From CAWBLP01 sp963789495 (GTDB lineage Bacteria; Pseudomonadota; Alphaproteobacteria; Acetobacterales; Acetobacteraceae), in assembly GCA_963789495.1 (NCBI GenBank), contig CAWBLP010000022.1, forward strand, positions 124,001 through 188,000: a stretch of DNA of 64,000 nucleotides, given 5' to 3'. Made by a program: the position numbers and the translations under genes. Numbering within the stretch: the stretch's first letter is position 1; the number at the start of each line of letters is the position of its first letter. The notes beneath the pieces were generated by a model. That model made no database searches, was not told the origin of the DNA, and saw only the letters and a list, made by a program, of their open reading frames with translations. Shown in pieces: positions 18,112 through 26,933 of the stretch.

Positions 18112-19299
18112 ATGCCGAACACCATTCAGATCGAACGCGTGCTGCAGGATGCGGTGCGCAACGGCGGTGTGCCGGGCGTGGTCGCCACCGCGGCCGACGC
18201 CGACGGCATCGTCTACGAAGGCGCATTCGGCCGTCGCAGCCTGGCCGGCGATGCGGCCATGACCATGGACACGGTGTTCCGCATCGCCTCCATGACCAAG
18301 GCGATTACCGCGACCGCCGCCATGCAGCTGGTGGAGCAGGGCAAGCTCGCACTGGATCAGCCGGCCGGCGAAGTGGTGCCGGCGCTCGCCAACCCGCAGG
18401 TGCTCGAATTGCTCGACCCGGACGGCACGCCGCACCTGCGCCCCGCCCGCAAGCCGGTCACGCTGCGCATGCTGCTGACCCACACGTCGGGCTTCGTCTA
18501 CGACACCTGGAACGAGAACCTCAATCGGTTCGCGACCCTCACCAACATGCCCGCCGCCCGCACCGGCAAGCTCGCCGCGCTCAATGCGCCGCTCGGCTTC
18601 GAGCCAGGTGAGCGCTGGGAGTACGGCATCGGCATCGACTGGGCCGGCCGCATGGTCGAAGCAGTCAGCGGCCAGAATCTCGAAGCCTACATGCAGGACC
18701 ATATCTTCCGGCCGCTCGGCATGCAGGACAGCAGTTTCGATCCACGGCCGGATTGGACCTCTCGCCTGGTGACGGTGCATGCGCGGCAGGACGACGGCTC
18801 GCTGCAGCCGCTCGACACGCCGCCCCCGCCGGCGGACCGGGAGTTCTATCCCGGCGGCGGCGGGCTATTCTCCACCGCCCGCGATTACCTGGTGTTCCTG
18901 CGCATGCTGCTGCACGGCGGCACACTGAACGATGCGCGCGTGCTGCGGCCGGAGACGGTGGCACTGATGGCGCAGAACCACATGGGCGAGCTGAACGTGC
19001 TGCCGCTGAAGAGCTTCAACCCGCGCTTCTCCAATGACGCGGAGTTCTTCCCGGGCATGGACAAGAAATGGGGGCTGAGCTTCCTGATCAACACGCAGGA
19101 TTGCCCCGGCGGGCGCAGCGCCGGCAGCCTGGCCTGGGCCGGCATCAACAATACCTATTTCTGGCTCGACCCGACCCGGCAGGTCGCCGGGGTGCTGATG
19201 ACGCAGATCCTGCCGTTCGCCGATCGCACGGTGCTCGAACTGCTCGATGCATTCGAACAGGAGGTCTACCGGGGTCCCCATCGTCATGGCCGGGCCTGA
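18112..19299 (+). CDS. Beta-lactamase-fold serine hydrolase
   Basis: A 395-residue serine hydrolase of the class-C beta-lactamase/EstB group. The SxxK motif is SMTK with Ser60 and Lys63. LTHTSGFVYDTW is the usual block after it, and GERWEYGIGIDWAGRMVE carries the Tyr region. No signal peptide is evident, so it is probably cytoplasmic and an esterase rather than a resistance enzyme. The ATG at 18112 follows a GGGGAG-rich stretch. Its last five codons and stop lie inside palindromic repeat copy B, so the C-terminal residues RHGRA come from the repeat. Confidence 0.88.
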   Translation: MPNTIQIERVLQDAVRNGGVPGVVATAADADGIVYEGAFGRRSLAGDAAMTMDTVFRIASMTKAITATAAMQLVEQGKLALDQPAGEVVPALANPQVLELLDPDGTPHLRPARKPVTLRMLLTHTSGFVYDTWNENLNRFATLTNMPAARTGKLAALNAPLGFEPGERWEYGIGIDWAGRMVEAVSGQNLEAYMQDHIFRPLGMQDSSFDPRPDWTSRLVTVHARQDDGSLQPLDTPPPPADREFYPGGGGLFSTARDYLVFLRMLLHGGTLNDARVLRPETVALMAQNHMGELNVLPLKSFNPRFSNDAEFFPGMDKKWGLSFLINTQDCPGGRSAGSLAWAGINNTYFWLDPTRQVAGVLMTQILPFADRTVLELLDAFEQEVYRGPHRHGRA

Positions 19300-19392
19300 T
19301 CGGGCCATCTACACCGGAACGATCGGGTTCGCCACGCGGCCTTGATGCCCGATCCTCCCGTGTCGATGGCCGGATCAAGCCCGGCCATGACG
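19282..19392. repeat. Palindromic interspersed repeat, copy B
   Basis: A 111-bp sequence with ends CGTCATGGCCGGGCCTGATC and the reverse-complementary GATCAAGCCCGGCCATGACG, which agree at 19 of 20 positions. It shares its internal blocks with copy A at 16974-17082. It begins inside the 3' end of the serine-hydrolase gene and supplies that gene's stop codon. The two copies, in the same orientation, bracket the two hydrolase genes. Confidence 0.8.
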
Positions 19393-19513
19393 AAAAATGG
19401 CAGCGTCACGCCCGGCATAAGCGGCTGGCGTGGAACACACCGGCTACGGCCGGCCAGCCGCTCCCAACATACCAGCCGCTATCCCAACATGGACGCCAAC
19501 ATTCCCCTTACGA

Positions 19514-22500
19514 TCAGAACAGCTTGAACAACCCGCGCAAAAATCCTGGCGTCAGCGCCGATAACGGGTTCACCGACACGTCCGGATCATCCAGTTTGCC
19601 ACGCAGCGTGTAGCTCGCCGCGAATACGCCGCCACCTCGTTCGGGGCTCAGCAGCCGGCCGATCAGCGGCACATGCCCGAGCAGCGAGTTGAAGAAATAC
19701 GCCGGCACGATTGTGCCCTGCATGTCGACCTGCTCCGCATCGAGATCGACAACGCCCTTCGCCGTCAGCCCGAGTGAGGGGCTGAAGGCGCGAGCCTCGC
19801 TCAGTTCCAGCGCGTGGTCGGTCAGCCGGAACGGAGCGATCAACCGGGTGAAGGCAAGACCGGGTCCGCGCAGCACGTCCACCAGCCCGTACAGCGTCAT
19901 CGCCTGCAGCAGCTTGCCCAGCCCGGCCGCCTGCTTGACGCGAAAATCATTCAACTCCGCCGTCCCGCTCAGCGGATGCCCGGGCTGCGTGTCGTCATAG
20001 GTTCCGGTAACGCTGAGCTTGCCTTCCTGCATGGTGCTCAGCCAGTCCGCGGCCCGCAACAGATCGCCCGCCTGTGCCGCCGTGGCGGTCAATCGCCGGC
20101 CACGCCCCTGCGGCTCGATATGCAGGGCAAACGGGGCATTCGGCCCGGTGAAGCCGGACACCGCAAGCCGGCGCAGCAAACGCCCGTCATTCTCCGCATG
20201 CACCGTTACCGGCGCGAGATACAGCCCGGACGCCATCAGCACGCGGTCGAAGCGCGCATCCAACAGCCAGGGCGGTCCGGGCGGCGGCTCCCCCCGCGTC
20301 GCCGGGGTCGGCGTGTGTGGCCGGGTCAGGCGCGGGGCGAGGTCCAGCACCGGACCGGACAGGCTTACCACAATCGGCGCCGTCAGCGTCGCCTTGGCCG
20401 GCAGCCGCACCGTGCCCTGCAGGCTGCTCCGCCCCAGCGCCACGCGATCCAGCCGCAACAGCGACAATTGTCCGCCGGTGGCTTCAACGGTGCCCTTCAC
20501 CGACAGCCCCTCACCGTCCAGCGTGATACGGTCGATCCCGTCCAGCCGGTCGTGTACCAGGCGCACCCGAGCCGAACCATTGGCGGCGGTCCCTGCCGGC
20601 TTGCTCCACGCCAATGGTTCGACGCTGAGCGTGGTGGGCGTGAGATCCGCCTGCAGCTCCAACGCGCCGACGCCGTTGCGCTGCTCCGTCAGCACCACCT
20701 GCAGCGGCACCGGGCCGGAGACGAGGCTGGTGGCGTCCAGACCGGCGCCGGCCAGCTGCCGCGCATCCGGACGCCCCGAGGCGGTGACGCGCTGCACCAC
20801 CTGGGTCGGCGGGCCAGCCCGGAAATCCATGCTGGCGTCGAGCTGGGCAGCAATGCCGGCCAGCGCGGCCTGACCCTTCAAGGTCAGCCCGTCATTGGTG
20901 GCATCCATCTCCAGTCTGCCACGATCCAGGTCACGCCCGGCAGCCACGGCATCCAGGTGCACGCCGGTGAGCTGGGCGTGCGCCGTCACCGCGACATCGT
21001 CCATGGTGACATTCGCGTTCAGCGGCAGACGCACCGTGAGCGTCGCCGCAACCTCGCCCGCCGGGTTCGCCAGCTGCATCGGATGCTTGTCAAGCAGCCC
21101 CAGCCTCGGCTCGCGCAGCAGCGCCAGGGCATCCGGCAAGGACCCGCCTGCCTCGACCTCGATGCTGGCGATCTGCGTGTGCTGCATCAGCCCGGTGATG
21201 CGCATGGTGCCGCTCTTCACGGTCAGGGCGCCAGTGCCGCCGCGCAGCTTTTGGCGGCCACCCTGAATGGTGATCTCCAGCGCATCGGGGTCCACGATGC
21301 GCAGATGCGCTTCGCCTCCCTCGACCGGCGGTACCGGACGCAACCACTGAACGGTCAGCCCGTCTGCGTCCAACGTGCCGCTGGCATCGGTAAGCTCGAG
21401 CCGGGACAGGTCCTCGCTGGCCGTCAGCCTGACCGCCACATGGCCGTTACGTGCAGTCCCATTGGCAATATTCTCGACCACCCAGGCCCGTCCACCGCCG
21501 CCGAGGCCCACCGGCCAGAGCAGCGGCAGGTCGGCAAACGACACGGCATCGAGGTCCACGGCCAGCGCTGCCTGGATCTGTCCATCGCCACGGCGCAGGT
21601 TGCCGCTGCCCTGCAGCGTGGTCACGGGTCCCGCTGCGTGCGCCCGCACCGCCAGTTCCGCATGGGCGATGCGGACCGCATCCGGCGTGCCTTCCGCCAC
21701 CAGCGTCGCCCCGACGATCGGCAGGGTGGTGGCCTGAATGCGGGCGGTGCCGGCGCCGGCATGCGCGGTCGCCCGAAAGCGCTGCAGCGTCAACGCGCTG
21801 TCCAGCGTCAAATCGGCGTCGGCGTCGACCGGCGCATCGAGCATCGCCAGCGGCGCCAACGCCTTGGCGTTCTGCGCCAGGGCTGCCGGCGTGACCGGGC
21901 TCAACCGGACCACCAAATGCGTCTGCGTCGCCGCAGCGGCCAGTTCGGCCACTGCGGTCAGGCGGGCGCGCTGATCGCCGAGCGCCAGTGTCAGGTCGGC
22001 GGTGCCGCTCACTCCGCCGTTGCTGCTGCGCCGCAGATCGATCTCCGCCGCGGGTGCGCGCCAGGTGGCACCGAGTTGGCGATCCTGCACGGTGACCGAA
22101 CCATCCCGAATGCGAACGCGGCGGATCTGACTGAGCCAGCCGCGCAGCGCGGTGCGGTCGTTGGTCGGCGGGCGCGCCAGTTCAGCCAGCAGCGCCGGCA
22201 GCTTGTTGGAGTCTTCGGTCGGCGCCTGGTCGGTGCCTTCCGCAGTACTGCCAATGTCGAGGCTGAGCGTGCCGTCCGCCGCGCGCCGCAGCAGCAACCG
22301 TGGCGCGTCCAGCTCCACCGCGCGCGGCTGCAACCGGCCCAGCAGCAGGGCACCGAGCGACAGGGTCAGTTCGGCTTGCGGGATCGCCATGCGCTGATGG
22401 CCGCTGTCGTCGGCCAGCGCGATGTCCGTCAGACGCAGGTCCAGCGGGCGATCCACCCCCAGGCGAAAACCCTCCCAGGCCAGGGCGGTGCCGCCAATAC

Positions 22501-22792
22501 GCAGCCGGGTCGGGGCGTCGGGCTGATTGACCGCGGCCTCCAGCCGCGCGGTGAGCCACGCCAGGTCGATGGGTCCCTGCGACAGGCGCCAGGCGGCGCC
22601 GGCCAGCAGCACGGCGACCAGCACCGCCGCGCCGATCGCGAGATGTGCCAGCAGGTGGAGGCAACGCAGGCAGCCGCGCCCCATGCTGCCGGCGACCACA
22701 GGCGCCCAGTGGCGGTGCGGCGGGACGTCCTGCCGCAGCGGCGGCTCGGGTTCCGCGGCACCCGATGCGGCCGGGTCAGTCGTCGCCTGCAC
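19514..22792 (-). CDS. Large AsmA/YhdP-like inner-membrane protein
   Basis: A protein of about 1092 residues with one N-terminal membrane helix (AHLAIGAAVLVAVLLAGAAW) and a long periplasmic beta-rich body. The repeating pattern, the C-terminal AEQVDMQGTIVPAYFFNSLLG and the following GHVPLIGRLLSPERGGGVFA are hallmarks of the YhdP/AsmA-like group, implicated in lipid transport to the outer membrane. The start is uncertain: the GTG at 22792 has an upstream AGG, while the ATG at 22684 would begin just before the membrane helix. It is divergent from glnE. Confidence 0.82.
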   Translation of the reverse strand: MQATTDPAASGAAEPEPPLRQDVPPHRHWAPVVAGSMGRGCLRCLHLLAHLAIGAAVLVAVLLAGAAWRLSQGPIDLAWLTARLEAAVNQPDAPTRLRIGGTALAWEGFRLGVDRPLDLRLTDIALADDSGHQRMAIPQAELTLSLGALLLGRLQPRAVELDAPRLLLRRAADGTLSLDIGSTAEGTDQAPTEDSNKLPALLAELARPPTNDRTALRGWLSQIRRVRIRDGSVTVQDRQLGATWRAPAAEIDLRRSSNGGVSGTADLTLALGDQRARLTAVAELAAAATQTHLVVRLSPVTPAALAQNAKALAPLAMLDAPVDADADLTLDSALTLQRFRATAHAGAGTARIQATTLPIVGATLVAEGTPDAVRIAHAELAVRAHAAGPVTTLQGSGNLRRGDGQIQAALAVDLDAVSFADLPLLWPVGLGGGGRAWVVENIANGTARNGHVAVRLTASEDLSRLELTDASGTLDADGLTVQWLRPVPPVEGGEAHLRIVDPDALEITIQGGRQKLRGGTGALTVKSGTMRITGLMQHTQIASIEVEAGGSLPDALALLREPRLGLLDKHPMQLANPAGEVAATLTVRLPLNANVTMDDVAVTAHAQLTGVHLDAVAAGRDLDRGRLEMDATNDGLTLKGQAALAGIAAQLDASMDFRAGPPTQVVQRVTASGRPDARQLAGAGLDATSLVSGPVPLQVVLTEQRNGVGALELQADLTPTTLSVEPLAWSKPAGTAANGSARVRLVHDRLDGIDRITLDGEGLSVKGTVEATGGQLSLLRLDRVALGRSSLQGTVRLPAKATLTAPIVVSLSGPVLDLAPRLTRPHTPTPATRGEPPPGPPWLLDARFDRVLMASGLYLAPVTVHAENDGRLLRRLAVSGFTGPNAPFALHIEPQGRGRRLTATAAQAGDLLRAADWLSTMQEGKLSVTGTYDDTQPGHPLSGTAELNDFRVKQAAGLGKLLQAMTLYGLVDVLRGPGLAFTRLIAPFRLTDHALELSEARAFSPSLGLTAKGVVDLDAEQVDMQGTIVPAYFFNSLLGHVPLIGRLLSPERGGGVFAASYTLRGKLDDPDVSVNPLSALTPGFLRGLFKLF

Positions 22793-22845
22793 CGGCGCCT
22801 CATCCGCTTGACCGGACCGGCGGCTCAAAGCCAGCCTGCTGGGGT

Positions 22846-25800
22846 ATGACCTCGCCCCGATTCCATTTGCCGACGCACTGGCCGGCCCCGCATGACGAGG
22901 GTGCCGCCACGCGGCTGGTCGAGCGCTTCGCGGGCCAGGGTCGTGGCGAAGCCCGACTGGCCGCACGGCCAGCGGTGCGCGCGATGCTGGCGGCGTTGGG
23001 CGGCAACAGCCCCTATCTGGCGGATCTCGCGGTGCGGGAATCCGCGGCGCTGCGGGCGCTGGCCGCCGAGGGACCCGATGCCGTCGTGCAGTCCGCCATG
23101 GCGGAGCTGGCCGCGCTGCCGCCGGAGGCCCGGCGCGACCGGCTGGCAGCCGCCCTGCGCCGCGCCAAGCGAATTATTGCCCTGGCCACTGCGATCGCCG
23201 ATATCGGCGGCATCTGGCAACTGGAGCAGGTCACCGAGACGCTGACCGCATTGGCCGAGACCGCACTGTCGCTGGCCATGGCCCACCTGCTGCGCGCCGC
23301 CCACGATGCCGGCGAACTGCACCTGCCGGACCCCGCCCATCCCGCCCATGGCGGCGGCTTCACCGTCCTCGGCATGGGCAAGCTCGGCGCGCGGGAACTG
23401 AACTACTCGTCCGATGTGGACCTCGTGCTGCTGTATGACTCGGCCGCGTCCATATACACCGAACGCACGCGCGGCGACGCGCTGGGCGGGTTCACGTCTC
23501 GGATTGCGCGCGGCCTGGTCGGGCTGATGGAGGCACGGGACGCCGACGGCTATGTGTTCCGCACCGATCTGCGCCTGCGCCCCGATCCGGCGGCGACACC
23601 GCCCGCGATCGCGCTGAATGCTGCCATCATCTACTACGAGAGCATGGGCCAGAACTGGGAACGCGCCGCCATGATCAAGGCGCGTCCGGTCGCCGGCGAC
23701 CTTGCCCTCGGCCATGAATTCCTGGAGGCGATCCGCCCCTTCGTCTGGCGGCGCGGGCTCGATTTCGCCGCGGTGGCCGACGTGCACGCGATGAAGCGGC
23801 GGATCGACCAGCACAAGGGCGGCATGCTGAGCGCCACCGCGGACAAGGTGGCGCGCATCGCCGGCCACAACGTGAAGCTGGGCGAAGGCGGCATCCGCGA
23901 GATCGAGTTCCTGGCGCAGACGCTGCAACTGGTTTGGGGCGGCCGCGATCCCGGCCTGCGCATCCCCACCACGCTGGGCGCGCTGCGGCTGCTGGCGCGC
24001 AGTGGCCACATGCCGCGCAGTGCCGCCACCCATCTGGCGGAGTCGTACCGGTTCCTGCGCCAGGTGGAGCACCGGTTGCAGATGGTGGCCGATCGGCAGA
24101 CTCATACCCTGCCGGACAAGCCGGCGGAACTGGCACGCATCGCGACCTTCATGGGGTTCGCCGACACCACGGCATTCGCCGCCGCGCTGCTGGACCAGCT
24201 CGGGCGCGTGCGTGCGCACTACGCCGAGGTGTTCGAGCGTATCCCGGAGCCGCTCAGCGGCGCTCCGCTGGCGCCGGAGCTGGATTTCAGCGGCACCGAG
24301 GCCGAACCGGAGGAGACCAGCGCCGCCCTGCGCGCCCTCGGCTTCCAGGAACCCGCCCGCATCGTCGCTGCGGTGCGCCGCTGGCTCGCCGGCCATGTCC
24401 GCGCCCTGCGCTCCCAGCGCGCCCGCGAGCTGATGGGGCAGATGCTGCCGACCCTGCTGGGTGTGCTGAGCCGCCAGCCGCAGCCGGATGCGACCTTCGC
24501 GCGGTTCGACGCATTCCTGGCCCGCCAGCCGGCCGGGGTGCAGATCCTGTCGCTGTTCCAGCGCAACCCGCCGCTGCTGGAGCGGATCGCCGCGGTGCTG
24601 GGCGCCGCCCCGCCGCTCGCCGACCACCTGGCGCGCACGCCAAACGCATTGGAAGGGCTGCTATCGCCAGAGGAGGACAACGATCCGGCGCGCCGCCTGC
24701 GGGTCCGCCTGGGGGACGCGCGGCTGCTGGAAGACGTGATCGAGATCACCCGCCGCACCGTGAAGGAAGAGGATTTCTCCATCTCGGTCGCCACCATGGA
24801 AGGCCGGCTCGACGCGGATGAGGCGGGAGAGCGGCGCAGCGACCTGGCCGGCGCGGCGCTGGCGGCCCTGCTGCCGGCGGTGCTGGAGGATTTTTCGGCG
24901 CGCTACGGCAAGGTGCGCGGCGGCGCGATGGTCGTGGTCGCGATGGGCAAGGCGGGCGGGCGGGAGATGATGGCCGGCTCCGACCTCGACCTGATGCTGG
25001 TCTACGACCACAAGGAGGATGTCACGGAGAGCCGGCTGCCCGCCCGCCGTCGCTCCGCGACCGGCGGTCCGACCGGCGGCGGCGCGGGACGCGGCATGCC
25101 GGTCAGCCAGTGGTTCGTGCGGGCCGCGCATGCCTATGTCGCAGCGGTGACGGCGCCAGGCGTGGATGGACCGCTCTACGCCGTGGACATGCGGCTGCGC
25201 CCCTCCGGCAACAAAGGCCCGGTCGCGGTGTCGCTGGCCGGATTCCGCCGCTACCACGCCGAATCGGCCTGGACCTGGGAACGCATGGCCCTGACACGCG
25301 CCCGCGTGGTGGCCGGCCCGCTTGCGCTGCGGCGGCGGGTGACCGCGGCCATCGCCGAGGTGATCGCCTCGGGCGATGCGGCGCGCGCCTGTCCCGACGC
25401 CGCGGCGATGCGCGCGCGCATGGAACGCGACCTGCCATCAGATGGCCCGTGGGACGTGAAGCAGCGTGCCGGCGGGATGATCGACGTGGAATTCATCGCC
25501 CAGGCGCTGCAACTCGCGCATGCGCAGGAGCATCCGTCTGTATGCAGCCCGACCACAAGGCTGGCGCTGCAGCGCCTGGGGGAGGCCGGAGTGCTGCCGG
25601 CGGTGGATGCCGCGCTGTTGGTGCAGGCGGACCGGATTTGGCGCACCGTGCAGGGCATGCTGCGCCTCACGGTCGGCAGCGCCGCCCGCGCGGAGCTGCC
25701 GGAGACGTCGCTGCGCCTGCTCCTGCGCGCCACGGCTCTTGTGGGCCTGGAAGCGGTTGACTCGGCCGCGTTGCGCGCCACGCTGGACGAATTGGCCGCC

Positions 25801-25848
25801 GCCGTGCGCGCGGCTTTCATCCGACATGTGGGGGAGATCAGGGGATGA
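22846..25848 (+). CDS. glnE: Bifunctional glutamine synthetase adenylyltransferase/adenylyl-removing enzyme
   Basis: A 1000-residue GlnE that adenylylates glutamine synthetase in nitrogen excess and reverses this in limitation. Two nucleotidyltransferase domains are visible. The N-terminal one carries GMGKLGARELNYSSDVDLV at about residue 176. The C-terminal one carries AMGKAGGREMMAGSDLDLM at about residue 699. KLGEGGIREIEFLAQTLQL is the conserved segment after the first domain, matched later by RAGGMIDVEFIAQALQLAH. The ATG at 22846 was preferred over upstream codons because they overlap the divergent gene. Its stop overlaps the bcp start. Confidence 0.96.
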   Translation: MTSPRFHLPTHWPAPHDEGAATRLVERFAGQGRGEARLAARPAVRAMLAALGGNSPYLADLAVRESAALRALAAEGPDAVVQSAMAELAALPPEARRDRLAAALRRAKRIIALATAIADIGGIWQLEQVTETLTALAETALSLAMAHLLRAAHDAGELHLPDPAHPAHGGGFTVLGMGKLGARELNYSSDVDLVLLYDSAASIYTERTRGDALGGFTSRIARGLVGLMEARDADGYVFRTDLRLRPDPAATPPAIALNAAIIYYESMGQNWERAAMIKARPVAGDLALGHEFLEAIRPFVWRRGLDFAAVADVHAMKRRIDQHKGGMLSATADKVARIAGHNVKLGEGGIREIEFLAQTLQLVWGGRDPGLRIPTTLGALRLLARSGHMPRSAATHLAESYRFLRQVEHRLQMVADRQTHTLPDKPAELARIATFMGFADTTAFAAALLDQLGRVRAHYAEVFERIPEPLSGAPLAPELDFSGTEAEPEETSAALRALGFQEPARIVAAVRRWLAGHVRALRSQRARELMGQMLPTLLGVLSRQPQPDATFARFDAFLARQPAGVQILSLFQRNPPLLERIAAVLGAAPPLADHLARTPNALEGLLSPEEDNDPARRLRVRLGDARLLEDVIEITRRTVKEEDFSISVATMEGRLDADEAGERRSDLAGAALAALLPAVLEDFSARYGKVRGGAMVVVAMGKAGGREMMAGSDLDLMLVYDHKEDVTESRLPARRRSATGGPTGGGAGRGMPVSQWFVRAAHAYVAAVTAPGVDGPLYAVDMRLRPSGNKGPVAVSLAGFRRYHAESAWTWERMALTRARVVAGPLALRRRVTAAIAEVIASGDAARACPDAAAMRARMERDLPSDGPWDVKQRAGGMIDVEFIAQALQLAHAQEHPSVCSPTTRLALQRLGEAGVLPAVDAALLVQADRIWRTVQGMLRLTVGSAARAELPETSLRLLLRATALVGLEAVDSAALRATLDELAAAVRAAFIRHVGEIRG

Positions 25849-26312
25849 GTGTGCAGGAAGGCGAGCCGGCACCGGCGTTCTCACTGCCGGCCAGCGGCGG
25901 GCGGACGGTCAGCCTGGACACGCTGCGCGGGCAACCGTTCGTGCTGTATTTCTACCCGAAGGCCAATACCTCCGGCTGCACCAAGGAGGCCTGCGATTTT
26001 CAGGAAGCACTGCCGCAACTTGGCAAACTGGGGTTGGAGGTGATCGGTGTCTCGCCCGACAAGATGAAGCCTATCGAGAGTTTTGCGGCGAAATACCAGC
26101 TGAGCTTTCCGCTGGCCTCCGATGAGTCGCATGCCACGGCCGAGGCGTACGGAACCTGGGTCGAGAAATCGATGTACGGCCGCAAATACATGGGCATAGA
26201 GCGCAGCACCTTCCTGATCGACAAGTCCGGCAAGATCGCCAAGGTCTGGCGCAAGGTCAGCGTGACCGGCCACGCCGGCGAGGTGATGAAAGCAGCCCAG
26301 GCACTCGGATGA
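25845..26312 (+). CDS. bcp: Peroxiredoxin, Bcp/PrxQ type
   Basis: A 155-residue thiol peroxidase that reduces hydrogen and organic peroxides. The peroxidatic cysteine is Cys45 and the resolving one Cys50 in GCTKEACDF, the atypical 2-Cys arrangement of Bcp. The preceding NTSGCT differs slightly from the more usual TPGCT. The start ATG overlaps the glnE stop by four bases, indicating translational coupling. The pairing of glnE and bcp is context only. Confidence 0.94.
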   Translation: MSVQEGEPAPAFSLPASGGRTVSLDTLRGQPFVLYFYPKANTSGCTKEACDFQEALPQLGKLGLEVIGVSPDKMKPIESFAAKYQLSFPLASDESHATAEAYGTWVEKSMYGRKYMGIERSTFLIDKSGKIAKVWRKVSVTGHAGEVMKAAQALG

Positions 26313-26600
26313 CGCCGTGACAAGGGGTCGGCGGTCCCGGCGTGGTGCCGGCGGCCGGACCCACGGCAAGGGCGCCGTGAAGCGGCAGGAGCAGCGTGCG
26401 TTCGGCGCTGCGCAACCGGCGCGGCACGCTGACGCCGAACAACGGTGGCGCTGACTGACGGATCGCCAGGCCGATTGCGCCACGCGGAGATCCGTCGCTC
26501 ACCATGCCGTGTTCCGCATCGCCGTCACAATCCGGTGCGGCGGCAGTCACCGGCCGCCTGCCTGACTAACTGACGTTCGCGTGTTTGCGGGGTCGTGGGC
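26313..26600. other. Intergenic region without a recognised feature
   Basis: Between bcp and the next small gene. It is GC-rich, with no gene-like reading frame and no clear terminator or promoter. Frames crossing it lack recognisable protein features. Confidence 0.4.
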
Positions 26601-26933
26601 ATGAAGCGGATCTGGTTTGTCAGCTTTGCGTTCAGCCTTGTTGCAGCAACGGCGTTGGCGCGGCCGCCGCCGGACGCGGATATGTCCCTCGCGCCGTGGT
26701 TCCACAGCCTGCATCAGCCGGGTACCGGCATGTCGTGCTGCTCCATCGCCGATTGCCGCCCCGCCGATTTCCGCATCCTGGGCGGCCATTACCAGGCCAT
26801 GGTGGATGGCATCTGGCGCGATGTGCCGGCAGAGGTGGTGCTGAACCGGATGGACAATCCCACCGGGCGGGCGATCGTCTGCTACACGCCGTATCGCGGC
26901 ATCATGTGCTTCATCCGCGGACCGGAGGCGTAG
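26601..26933 (+). CDS. Small secreted cysteine-containing protein
   Basis: A 110-residue protein with a signal peptide MKRIWFVSFAFSLVAATALA. The mature part contains SLHQPGTGMSCCSIADCRPA and later CYTPYRGIMCFIRGPEA, five cysteines in all. The ATG at 26601 starts exactly at the signal peptide. The CCSIADC segment recurs in small exported proteins of alphaproteobacteria, but I cannot name a function. Its last 23 bases overlap the converging FkbH-like gene. Confidence 0.7.
   Translation: MKRIWFVSFAFSLVAATALARPPPDADMSLAPWFHSLHQPGTGMSCCSIADCRPADFRILGGHYQAMVDGIWRDVPAEVVLNRMDNPTGRAIVCYTPYRGIMCFIRGPEA

Noticed and set aside
19814..22849. A 1011-codon open frame on the plus strand
   Set aside because: Composition is Gln/Arg/His-rich nonsense, typical of the antisense of a GC-rich gene; the AsmA-like protein on the minus strand has real domain features.
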